DNA of 64,000 nt, taken from the NCBI RefSeq assembly GCF_030848475.1, contig NZ_JAVDDS010000013.1, forward strand, positions 17,256-81,255. Reading direction: 5' to 3'. The notes below the pieces were generated by a model that ran no database searches, was not told where the DNA came from, and was given only the letters and a program-made list of their open reading frames with translations. Below, piece by piece: positions 46,110 to 53,318 of the stretch. The translations under genes were made by a program, and so were the position numbers. Each line of letters begins with the position of its first letter. Positions within the stretch are counted from its first letter, which is position 1. Origin of the DNA: Herbivorax alkaliphila. Lineage in GTDB: Bacteria > Bacillota > Clostridia > Acetivibrionales > Acetivibrionaceae.

Positions 46110-46951
46110 TGTGAGTTTGTCATATAAAACACTATGATAATATATAGCTTTTTTTGTTCGAAATCATTCTGAATCCTTTTTGCTTCCCTTTCTAAACATT
46201 CTAAATTTGCTCCACTCATTATTATTGCAAACTCATCTCCCCCATACCTGCATATGCAGGCTTCTTCATCTGCTATATTTTTTAGAAGCATAACTGTTTC
46301 TTTTAAAATCATATCTCCAAAGCTATGGCCGTATATGTCATTATACATTTTAAAATCATCAATATCTAACATTATAAGCCCTAAAGAGCATTCATCTTTT
46401 TTTGCATTTTGTATTTTTTCATTAAGAACATTATGAAAAAATCTCTGATTATATGCACCAGTCAATTCATCTGTAATAGCCAACATTTCAAGCTTTTTTT
46501 TCTGAACATCCTGTCTATAGGAAAGTATAGCAACAAAAACAGCGATTATCCCTGTAGATATTTTAAGAGACAACCCTAAAACTGCCCATGACATCATTTC
46601 TACACTATTGTATATAATAAGCATTGCCATTATATCAAAACTAATAATAAAACCCGCCACCATTAATCCTAAATATCCAAACCTAAATGCAATTACAATA
46701 AGTATTGATGACTGAATATTAGTTACAAAACCTCTAAAATTGTGTTGTGTATCAGGAGAAAGCAGTTGAGCAATAGATAGAGTAAATGCAAATAAAAAGT
46801 ATATTATAAGCTCAACTTTCCCAAAAACAGTATTTAAGTACTGCTCAATTAAACGTTTAAAAACTCTCTTTGAAGAGTCCTGATTCTCATTACATGTTAA
46901 ATTTAGTTTTTCGTCCAAATTCTTTACTGTATTGTCCATATTTAACCCCAT
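46100..46951 (-). CDS. Membrane GGDEF half of a frameshifted GGDEF/HD-GYP protein
   Basis: The best start is the ATG at 46939 after GGGG. Four or five membrane segments (from KVELIIYFLFAFTLSIAQLL to ISTGIIAVFVAILSY) precede a GGDEF domain: LAITDELTGAYNQRFFHNVL, LGLIMLDIDDFKMYNDIYGH and the active site CRYGGDEFAIIM. The frame then leaves the domain at FEQKKLYIIIVFYM and stops. The next frame continues with the missing end of GGDEF and an HD-GYP domain, so the gene was one bifunctional cyclic-di-GMP enzyme. The shift maps to a run of seven T (plus strand) at 46149-46155. Confidence 0.82.
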   Translation of the reverse strand: MGLNMDNTVKNLDEKLNLTCNENQDSSKRVFKRLIEQYLNTVFGKVELIIYFLFAFTLSIAQLLSPDTQHNFRGFVTNIQSSILIVIAFRFGYLGLMVAGFIISFDIMAMLIIYNSVEMMSWAVLGLSLKISTGIIAVFVAILSYRQDVQKKKLEMLAITDELTGAYNQRFFHNVLNEKIQNAKKDECSLGLIMLDIDDFKMYNDIYGHSFGDMILKETVMLLKNIADEEACICRYGGDEFAIIMSGANLECLEREAKRIQNDFEQKKLYIIIVFYMTNSHCL

Positions 46952-47062
46952 ATTTTTATATATAGTTCCTTAGTACTATTATACTTCAATTTTTGATATA
47001 TTTCTATAAAAACCTTCATTAATTTCCCTAGAATATTATAAAATTAACAATAAAAATTCTGT

Positions 47063-47953
47063 TTAGTTAATATATATATTATATTTATTTGTATATTTAA
47101 TAGGATTGTAGGAGTTTTTAGCTCTTCTTAAACTTTTTATGCCAAGGTCTTGTTCTCTGTTTATAAATAAAACATTTCCCAGCTCGTTTTCACAAAACTT
47201 TTGATTAATAAACGAATAAAGCCCTTTTATATCACTATTTGCTTTTTCAATATGAATTACTGCATAATTATTACCAAATATTTCTCCAACTGTATAGGCT
47301 TCAAATCTCCCATTAACTTTAACCAATCCACCTATACAGTCTAATCTATTATAATTTTTTAAAAGCTCTTCATTTGCTAATTTTTCTAGATATATGCCGC
47401 TTGTTTGTTTATCATCTCTTTTAGAGTACCACTCTTCACCAACTATTAAAGCATCCTCTATGTGTGTTTTGGTTAATTTAACATACTCGTATTTATATTT
47501 TTTCAAAAAACCATTTATGTGATTTCTTTTGTTGTGATATTTCCTGCCTTTTAAATTTATTAAATGCTCTGACAAATAAATATAATCACTGTTATCTCTG
47601 TCATATTCAACTTTTATTTGTTCACTTATATGTTTTTCGAAATACTGCAACTTGTTTTCCTCAACTCTTCTAAATACAACCTTCCAGCCTTTTTCATAAA
47701 AATACTCTTTTATAGCATTTATGCAGGCTTTGAATTTGCTGGAAGTGTAATTGCCTATAGGAGCAAAGGCAAATGGCTCCTCTTCTTCTGGAGCCGCTAT
47801 TAAACATATCATCTCATTTATTTTAAAAAACTCAAATTTATAGAAATCTCTCCACATAAATAAATTAGTAAAATTCATTTCTGATGAAGTAAAATTGCTT
47901 TGATTAAGATAATTATCAAATAAACTTTTATGCTCTAATGTTATTTTTTCCAG
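47063..47953 (-). CDS. DUF2156 (phosphatidylglycerol lysyltransferase C-terminal-like) protein, probable CTG start
   Basis: 296 residues if begun at CTG 47953. GGGAGG lies exactly 7 nt before this CTG, and the added 25 residues (LEKITLEHKSLFDNYLNQSN and on) match the usual N-terminus of the family, running into FTNLFMWRDFYKFEF. The first ATG in frame is at 47878 and lacks a ribosome site. The fold is a doubled GNAT-like acyltransferase; YHNKRNHINGFLKKYKYEYV and EAYTVGEIFGNNYAVIHIEK are typical. Related domains transfer aminoacyl groups to lipids, but the substrate of this soluble form is not known. Downstream of the PepT-like gene, same strand. Confidence 0.83.
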   Translation of the reverse strand: MEKITLEHKSLFDNYLNQSNFTSSEMNFTNLFMWRDFYKFEFFKINEMICLIAAPEEEEPFAFAPIGNYTSSKFKACINAIKEYFYEKGWKVVFRRVEENKLQYFEKHISEQIKVEYDRDNSDYIYLSEHLINLKGRKYHNKRNHINGFLKKYKYEYVKLTKTHIEDALIVGEEWYSKRDDKQTSGIYLEKLANEELLKNYNRLDCIGGLVKVNGRFEAYTVGEIFGNNYAVIHIEKANSDIKGLYSFINQKFCENELGNVLFINREQDLGIKSLRRAKNSYNPIKYTNKYNIYIN

Positions 47954-47985
47954 AAAAAAACCTCCCTATTTTTAAGTTGAATATA

Positions 47986-49098
47986 TTAGTAAACTGATTG
48001 TATTATAGCAATTAAAAATTCTGAAGCCTTTACCATATCATGAATATTAATCTGTTCTTTTACACTGTGAATTTTATCCATACCAACGCTTAAATCAACT
48101 GCTTTTATGCCTTTAGAATTTATTATATTGGTATCGCTTCCTCCACCAGTTTTTCCTAATTTTAATTCTATTCCTGTCTTTTTAGATGCAGCTTTTAGAA
48201 TAGACACTATATCTTCATTCTCATTAATGTTAAATGCAGGATAAAGATGCTCTGTCTTAAAGACAACCTTTCCTCCAAATCTATCAGCAGAATCTTTAAA
48301 ACACCTCTTCATATGCTCGGTCTGTTCTTTTAGTTTTTCATCTTTTCTACTCCTTGCTTCTGCACGCACCTCAATATTTTCACATACAATATTGGTAGCT
48401 TCTCCTCCTTTTATAGTTCCAATATTAGCAGTTGTTTCATCATCTATTCTTCCAAGTTTCATCTTTGATATTGCATCAGCTGCTATTTGAATTGCACTTA
48501 TTCCCTTTTCTGGTTCAATCCCTGCATGGGAAGCTTTTCCTGTGATTTTTATATCAAATGTATTCTGGGTAGGTGCTGCTACAGCTGCATATCCAATTTC
48601 TCCACCCAAATCCATAATAAAGCCATATTTTGCATCAATTAAGCTAAAATCAAGATTCTTTGCTCCTAACAATCCAAGCTCTTCTGCAACTGTAAAAACA
48701 ATATAAATATCTCCATGTGCTATGTTTTGCTCTTTTAAAACTCTAACAGTTTCTAAGATACATACAATACCTGCAACATCATCCCCTCCAAGTACAGTTG
48801 TTCCATCTGATTTTATAAAATCTCCTTCTATCTTGGGTTTTTTGTCTATGCCTGGAGATACTGTATCCATATGAGCCATTAAAAGAATTGGAGGAACATT
48901 TTTATTTCCCTTAATATTGCATATAAGATTTCCTGAATTACCTCCTATTTTGTTTGCTGCATCGTCTTCTTTTACATTAAAACCTTCTTTGAGCAATTTA
49001 ATTCTTAATTTATCTGCCATCTCTCTTTCATCCAGAGAAATGCTGTCGATTTTTATTAATTGAATAAATTCGTCTACAACTCTGTCTTTATTAACCAT
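47986..49098 (-). CDS. M20-family metallopeptidase, PepT-like
   Basis: 370 residues from the ATG at 49098, with AAGGAG at proper distance; a GTG at 49107 lies in the ribosome site. Zinc ligands and catalytic residues of the M20 clan are visible: ILLMAHMDTVSPG, VLGGDDVAGIVCIL, VFTVAEELGLLGAKNLDF, and the C-terminal GGGSDTNIINSKGI. A dimerisation domain (HAGIEPEKGISAIQIAADAI) separates the halves. Relatives cut tripeptides or act as aminoacylases; the exact substrate is not fixed. It starts 12 nt after trmL ends and is probably co-transcribed. Confidence 0.92.
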   Translation of the reverse strand: MVNKDRVVDEFIQLIKIDSISLDEREMADKLRIKLLKEGFNVKEDDAANKIGGNSGNLICNIKGNKNVPPILLMAHMDTVSPGIDKKPKIEGDFIKSDGTTVLGGDDVAGIVCILETVRVLKEQNIAHGDIYIVFTVAEELGLLGAKNLDFSLIDAKYGFIMDLGGEIGYAAVAAPTQNTFDIKITGKASHAGIEPEKGISAIQIAADAISKMKLGRIDDETTANIGTIKGGEATNIVCENIEVRAEARSRKDEKLKEQTEHMKRCFKDSADRFGGKVVFKTEHLYPAFNINENEDIVSILKAASKKTGIELKLGKTGGGSDTNIINSKGIKAVDLSVGMDKIHSVKEQINIHDMVKASEFLIAIIQSVY

Positions 49099-49110
49099 TA
49101 TCTTCACTCC

Positions 49111-49599
49111 TTACCACGTATACTGTGTAAGTTTCCCTTTTGAACTTAAACTTTTAAAATTGTTTTGCCGTAAGGCTTCATATAATATGATTGCAGCAGA
49201 ATTGGAAAGATTTAAAGACCTTGAATCTTCTTTCATAGGAATCCTTATACAACTGCTTTTATTTTCAAACAAAAGCTTTTCAGGCAAACCTGCTGTTTCT
49301 TTTCCAAATACAATAAAAGAATTTTCCGGATAGTCTACATCCACATAAGAATTAACAGCTTTTGTAGTAGCAAAAAAGAAAACACCATCACTGTATTTAT
49401 CATTTAGCTCTTCAAAGCTATTATAATATTTTACATTAACTTGATTCCAATAATCCATTCCAGCACGTCTTAAATATTTATCATCTACAGAAAACCCTAA
49501 AGGTTTAACCATGTGCAACTTAGCACCTGTTGCCGCACATGTTCTGGCAATATTTCCTGTGTTTTGTGGTATTTCAGGTTCAACTAAAACTATGTTCAT
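49111..49599 (-). CDS. trmL: tRNA (cytidine(34)-2'-O)-methyltransferase
   Basis: 162 residues, the typical length of TrmL/YibK. SPOUT-class features: PEIPQNTGNIARTCAATGAK, the trefoil-knot SAM-binding FIVFGKETAGLPEKLL and IRIPMKEDSRSLNLSNSAAI followed by LYEALRQ. It methylates the wobble ribose of tRNA-Leu. Start ATG follows AAAGAAAGA. The order trmL, peptidase, DUF2156 protein on one strand suggests an operon. Confidence 0.96.
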   Translation of the reverse strand: MNIVLVEPEIPQNTGNIARTCAATGAKLHMVKPLGFSVDDKYLRRAGMDYWNQVNVKYYNSFEELNDKYSDGVFFFATTKAVNSYVDVDYPENSFIVFGKETAGLPEKLLFENKSSCIRIPMKEDSRSLNLSNSAAIILYEALRQNNFKSLSSKGKLTQYTW

Positions 49600-49652
49600 T
49601 CTTTCTTTTAAGCTCCTCTCAAATCATAATGTCTTTTTTGTTAAATGTTATA

Positions 49653-49812
49653 ATATTATAACATATTCCAACGGCAGCTACAATTATATTGTACACAAAA
49701 AATAACTCTATCTCAATTAGAAGATGGAGTCTTAGAAACAAATGAACTTTTTAATGGTGTGCCAAAAGATTTGAATCATTATAGAAAAAATATTTTAGAA
49801 TTAATTATTTAA
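49653..49812 (+). pseudogene. Possible 3' fragment of a decayed gene
   Basis: A plus-strand frame without a start codon reads TQKITLSQLEDGVLETNELF, then NGVPKDLNHYRKNILELII and a stop at ~49810-49812. Its composition is protein-like, and it lies where both neighbours are on the minus strand. I do not recognise the family. It could be the tail of a lost gene; chance cannot be excluded. Confidence 0.3.
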
Positions 49813-50269
49813 CTACTGAAATATCAATTTGTAATTGTTTGTTGTCTCCAAGTAAAAGAGGAACACATATAGTATTCATTTTATTGGTAGATATCTGCAT
49901 ATTGTTTCCCATAAGAAAGGAAGGAGGGGTAATATCAATGCCAACCCCATTGTTGTAAAGTATAGTAGCTGCATTTCCAAGTATCATATTTGTAAGCTCA
50001 GATATAGCACTTTTAGAAATCTCATCTAATTCATTGACTTCCATCCCCCCCATCATACTTGAAGCAATATCAAGTGCAACAGATTTATTCATAGCAAAAA
50101 CTGCCTGACCTTTAATATTCCCGGTAAGTCCTACAATAATAAGTATATTATCACTGGCGTAAGGAGAAGTCTTTACAAAAATTGATCCCAATTTAGCATC
50201 TATTCCTGCTATTTGCTTTAGTACCACTTGACTTGCTTCAATAAACGGATTTATATATTCCACATTCAT
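49805..50269 (-). CDS. CheX-like chemotaxis phosphatase family protein
   Basis: 154 residues, the usual CheX length. Motifs: EYINPFIEASQVVLKQIAG, then LTGNIKGQAVFAMNKSVALD, SSMMGGMEVNELDE, and the helix SAISELTNMILGNAATIL, in which Glu and Asn (ExxN) form the phosphatase site of CheX/CheC. It should dephosphorylate CheY-P or a related receiver. No chemotaxis genes are adjacent, so the partner is not known. The start follows AAGGTGGTAGTAGAAT. Confidence 0.88.
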   Translation of the reverse strand: MNVEYINPFIEASQVVLKQIAGIDAKLGSIFVKTSPYASDNILIIVGLTGNIKGQAVFAMNKSVALDIASSMMGGMEVNELDEISKSAISELTNMILGNAATILYNNGVGIDITPPSFLMGNNMQISTNKMNTICVPLLLGDNKQLQIDISVVK

Positions 50270-50691
50270 ATTCTACTACCACCTTCTTTTAGTTGAATGA
50301 TTGACTTACAAAATGATGCTATGTAATGGCTAAAAAATAACATCCAATTCTCATCATCTAAAAACCGTTAAATCATCGGGATTTTGTCCTTAAGAATAGG
50401 GCGTTATTTCTAAGGCATTCCTATACAAGAAATGAATTATTATAATAAACATTCAAAGCATTTGTCTCTTTCAGTTTTAAGGCATTATTTATCTTGTTCT
50501 AAAAGTCCACCTGAAGCATCATGTTTAGCTTTAGCTAAACGAATTCACTAGACTCACAAAGTTTTACCAACTTTAGGTGTCGAAATAAAAGTGCTTAGTT
50601 ATATATTCTATAATCACACTATAAAATCCTTCTTTTTTAACTACTTTTTTATGTTAAGCAGATAAAGAAAAAAGCACCAATATATACATAT
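50270..50691. other. Non-coding region with a probable decayed reading frame
   Basis: On the minus strand one frame reads LSTFISTPKVGKTL (from ~50610), is broken by three stop codons, then continues IRLAKAKHDASGGLLEQDK and stops (~50494). The two pieces are in the same frame and look like residues of a protein. A GTTTAGC/GCTAAAC hairpin lies at ~50523-50540. No intact gene or recognised RNA was found. Confidence 0.35.
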
Positions 50692-51252
50692 TCAATTTGT
50701 ATCATTTCTTTTTAAAATTTCTTTAATTGCTCTGGTTGTGACAGGAGAACCTTTTAATAACTCATCTTTGTAGTCCATTTTTCCCGGATCTCCAATACCT
50801 ACCATTAATAAATCTTTTTTACCTGTTAGTATTCCCAATGTATCTCCACATATCACATCTTTACTAACTGGATTTCCATATTTATTTACAGGCTTATTTA
50901 CCTTCTTGTTATTCTTTGTTATAGAACAGGCAAGTTTTAATTTTCTGCAATCTTTGCCCTTAGAAGATACCACTACAATCCCAATAATATTAATACTATC
51001 ACTGTTTAGCAATGTCTCCATAACCTGTTCTCCCTGCCCTACCCCTTTATTTCCCTTGTCGTCAACCATTACAATAACAGGTTCCTCATCAGTTTTTTTT
51101 ACAAGTTCTATTATTTCTACTCCTGTTAAAGGAGTGGGATTTCCTGCTGAAGCTGAAATGGCTCTACCACCAACATTAATAGCAGCAATTTCAACTGCTC
51201 TTTTAGCAGACATATCACCGTCAGTGACAATAATTACTTTTTTCTTTTCCAT
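50692..51252 (-). CDS. spoVAE: Stage V sporulation protein AE (SpoVAEa type)
   Basis: 186 residues, soluble. Family pattern: KKVIIVTDGDMSAKRAVEIA, GGRAISASAGNPTPLTGVEI, VIVMVDDKGNKGVGQGEQVM and a C-terminal GILTGKKDLLMVGIGDPGKM. SpoVA proteins move dipicolinic acid into and out of the forespore; this cytosolic or spore-located subunit's exact role is not settled. The other spoVA genes are not in the window. It lies downstream of sigF on the same strand, which suits forespore expression. The start follows GGAAGATGGAAAA. Confidence 0.88.
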   Translation of the reverse strand: MEKKKVIIVTDGDMSAKRAVEIAAINVGGRAISASAGNPTPLTGVEIIELVKKTDEEPVIVMVDDKGNKGVGQGEQVMETLLNSDSINIIGIVVVSSKGKDCRKLKLACSITKNNKKVNKPVNKYGNPVSKDVICGDTLGILTGKKDLLMVGIGDPGKMDYKDELLKGSPVTTRAIKEILKRNDTN

Positions 51253-51298
51253 TTTTCCATCTTCCTCTTTTGTAAACTTATTTGTTTTTATAATTAAT

Positions 51299-51427
51299 TC
51301 AATCTATTCTCATTACGAAAACGCCTTTTGATGGAATTTCATTACTATTTTGATATAAAGTACAGGCAACTAAAATTCCAATTATTATTAATAAGCTTAA
51401 TATAATAAAAAACTTTTTGTTTTTCAT
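51299..51427 (-). CDS. Small predicted lipoprotein between sigF and spoVAE
   Basis: 42 residues, ATG at 51427 preceded by GAGAGGAATATTA. The protein is MKNKKFFIILSLLIIIGILV then ACTLYQNSNEIPSKGVFVMR and ID. The basic start, hydrophobic core and LVAC lipobox fit a very short lipoprotein with a ~22-residue mature part. It lies inside the sporulation cluster, so it may be made in the forespore. The family is not recognised. Confidence 0.6.
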   Translation of the reverse strand: MKNKKFFIILSLLIIIGILVACTLYQNSNEIPSKGVFVMRID

Positions 51428-51536
51428 TAATATTCCTCTCATATCTCCACCTCAATAATTTATATATAATATCAAAAACTTTTTTAGAATACTAAAAAAG
51501 TTGCATAATATATAAATTATATTATGCAAAGATTCT

Positions 51537-52277
51537 TTAATTATGCTTTATTTTTTTCCGTATGTCCTCTAATATCTTTTTCTCTATTCTAGAAACCTGT
51601 ACTTGAGATATACCAAGCATTTTAGCAATTTGTGACTGTGTTTTCTCTTTATAGTACCTTAAAACAATTATTTGTCTTTCTCGTGGCTTTAATTTTTCTA
51701 TTACGTTCCTTAAATCTATTTTATCCACAAGATCTACTTCATGGTTATTTCTTTCATTATCAATTCTATCAATTAGCAACATAGAGGAGTTCTCACCCTC
51801 TCCTACAGTACTATACAAAGATTCAGGGGCATAATTTGCTTCTAAAGCCATCACAATATCTTCTTTAGGAACATCCAGCCGCTTAGAAATCTCATTTATA
51901 GAAGGTTCCCTTCCAAATTCTTTAGTCATAACTTCTTTCGTTATTCTTGTTTTGCTAGCCAACTCTTTTAAAGATCTACTTACCTTTATCATCCCATCGT
52001 CTCTTATAAATCGCTTAATTTCACCTATTATCATAGGAACTGCATATGTAGAAAATTTCACATTAAAGGAACCATCAAATTTATTAATGGCTTTGATAAG
52101 TCCAATACAACCTATTTGAAAAATATCTTCAGACTCATATCCTCTGTTTTGAAATCTTCTAACTATACTCCAAACAAGACCTACATTTTTTTCAACTAAA
52201 ACAGATTGCACATGTTTATCACCAGTTTTAGCTTTTTTAATTAAATCCAAAGTTTCTCTATCAAATAAATCATCCAT
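51537..52277 (-). CDS. sigF: RNA polymerase sigma factor SigF (sporulation)
   Basis: 246 residues. Region 2: GDKHVQSVLVEKNVGLVWSI, GYESEDIFQIGCIGLIKAIN, NVKFSTYAVPMIIGEIKRFI; region 3 as RDDGMIKVSRSLKELASK; region 4 HTH as KTQSQIAKMLGISQVQVSRI. It directs the first forespore-specific transcription and is held by SpoIIAB until SpoIIAA is dephosphorylated. Third gene of spoIIAA-spoIIAB-sigF, 43 nt after spoIIAB. Confidence 0.97.
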   Translation of the reverse strand: MDDLFDRETLDLIKKAKTGDKHVQSVLVEKNVGLVWSIVRRFQNRGYESEDIFQIGCIGLIKAINKFDGSFNVKFSTYAVPMIIGEIKRFIRDDGMIKVSRSLKELASKTRITKEVMTKEFGREPSINEISKRLDVPKEDIVMALEANYAPESLYSTVGEGENSSMLLIDRIDNERNNHEVDLVDKIDLRNVIEKLKPRERQIIVLRYYKEKTQSQIAKMLGISQVQVSRIEKKILEDIRKKIKHN

Positions 52278-52320
52278 ATTTACTCCTATATCTTTTGTAT
52301 TTTATATTTTGATAATAAAT

Positions 52321-52755
52321 CTATTCCTCAATAGATTTAAATATCTTGCACATAAACACTTTAGTACCTTTTCCAATTTCAGATGTTATCTCTACTTTAT
52401 CCATAAAACTTTCCATAACAGTAAATCCCATGCCTGACCTCTCCATCTCAGGCCTAGATGTATACATAGGCTGTCTTGCAAGTGTTACATCTTCAATTCC
52501 TTTTCCTTCATCCATAATGGTAATTTCCACAAAATTATAAAATAGTCTGCAATTCATCTTCACAAAACCACTTCCATCTTCATATCCGTGTATTATTGCA
52601 TTGGTTACCGCTTCCGAAACTGCAGTTTTAACATCTGCAAGTTCTTCTAGCGTAGGATCAATCTGTGATACAAATGCTGCTGCAACAACTCTTGCAAAGC
52701 TCTCATTTGTTGACTTACTGGAAAATTCCAGATTCATTTCATTTACAGGCTGCAT
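52321..52755 (-). CDS. spoIIAB: Anti-sigma F factor / serine kinase SpoIIAB
   Basis: 144 residues. A GHKL ATPase domain with [20 protein letters not shown] (N box), [20 protein letters not shown] (G1 box) and [20 protein letters not shown] (G2 box). It binds SigF, or phosphorylates SpoIIAA on Ser. It starts 2 nt after the end of spoIIAA, so translation is tightly linked. Confidence 0.97.
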   Translation of the reverse strand: MQPVNEMNLEFSSKSTNESFARVVAAAFVSQIDPTLEELADVKTAVSEAVTNAIIHGYEDGSGFVKMNCRLFYNFVEITIMDEGKGIEDVTLARQPMYTSRPEMERSGMGFTVMESFMDKVEITSEIGKGTKVFMCKIFKSIEE

Positions 52756-52757
52756 TT

Positions 52758-53102
52758 TTATTCCCCTTTACATTTTTTTATAGCTTCTTCCATATTATCA
52801 TAGGCTGGTATTATCTTAAGTAATCCTGACATTTCAAATATCCTTTTAACTCGATTATTTACATTAATTATTGCCATCTCACCGTTTAACTTTTGAATAT
52901 TTTTGTACCTTCCTATAATAACTCCGATTCCAGAACTATCCATAAAACTAACTTGTGAAAAGTCAAAAATCATGTTTCTATTTGATGACTTCATTAGTTC
53001 ATTATCAATCTTCTGCCTTACATATTCGGCAGAATGATGATCTAACTCACCTGATAAACAGGCTATTAAAGTAGTTTCTTTATACAAAATTTTAACTTTC
53101 AA
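52758..53102 (-). CDS. spoIIAA: Anti-sigma F factor antagonist SpoIIAA
   Basis: 114 residues starting at TTG, placed by AAGGAGG upstream. STAS domain: [20 protein letters not shown], then [20 protein letters not shown], in which the Ser of DSSGIG is the site phosphorylated by SpoIIAB. Dephosphorylated SpoIIAA frees SigF in the forespore. First gene of the spoIIA operon, behind a sigma-H-like promoter. Confidence 0.96.
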   Translation of the reverse strand: MKVKILYKETTLIACLSGELDHHSAEYVRQKIDNELMKSSNRNMIFDFSQVSFMDSSGIGVIIGRYKNIQKLNGEMAIINVNNRVKRIFEMSGLLKIIPAYDNMEEAIKKCKGE

Positions 53103-53135
53103 AATAATCCTCCTTCACTAATGGTTATTGTTACT

Positions 53136-53163
53136 ATTTCTGTACTAATATAATTTTTCCTCC
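53136..53163 (-). promoter_or_regulatory. Sigma-H-like promoter of the spoIIA operon
   Basis: On the minus strand GGAGGAAAA (53163-53155) and ACAGAAAT (53143-53136) are 11 nt apart, close to the sigma-H consensus RnAGGAWWW-N11/12-RnnGAAT. It lies ~34 nt before the spoIIAA start, as expected for this operon. Confidence 0.55.
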
Positions 53164-53258
53164 ATAAAATCTTGTAAGCTTTTGTCAAATTAAAAAAAGA
53201 TATCGACAAAAAGTGATAAGATAAAGACCCACCTCATAGAAAGTAGAGCCTTAAGATT

Positions 53259-53293
53259 AAAAGCGAGAAAGGCACTTGACCCCTCTCGCTTTT
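53259..53293 (-). terminator. Terminator of the CotH/dockerin gene
   Basis: AAAAGCGAGA (53259-53268) and TCTCGCTTTT (53284-53293) form a 10-bp stem, ~25 nt past the stop codon of the CotH-family gene, separating it from the spoIIA operon. Confidence 0.75.
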
Positions 53294-53318
53294 GATTTTT
53301 AGGATTTTTTAAATTTCA

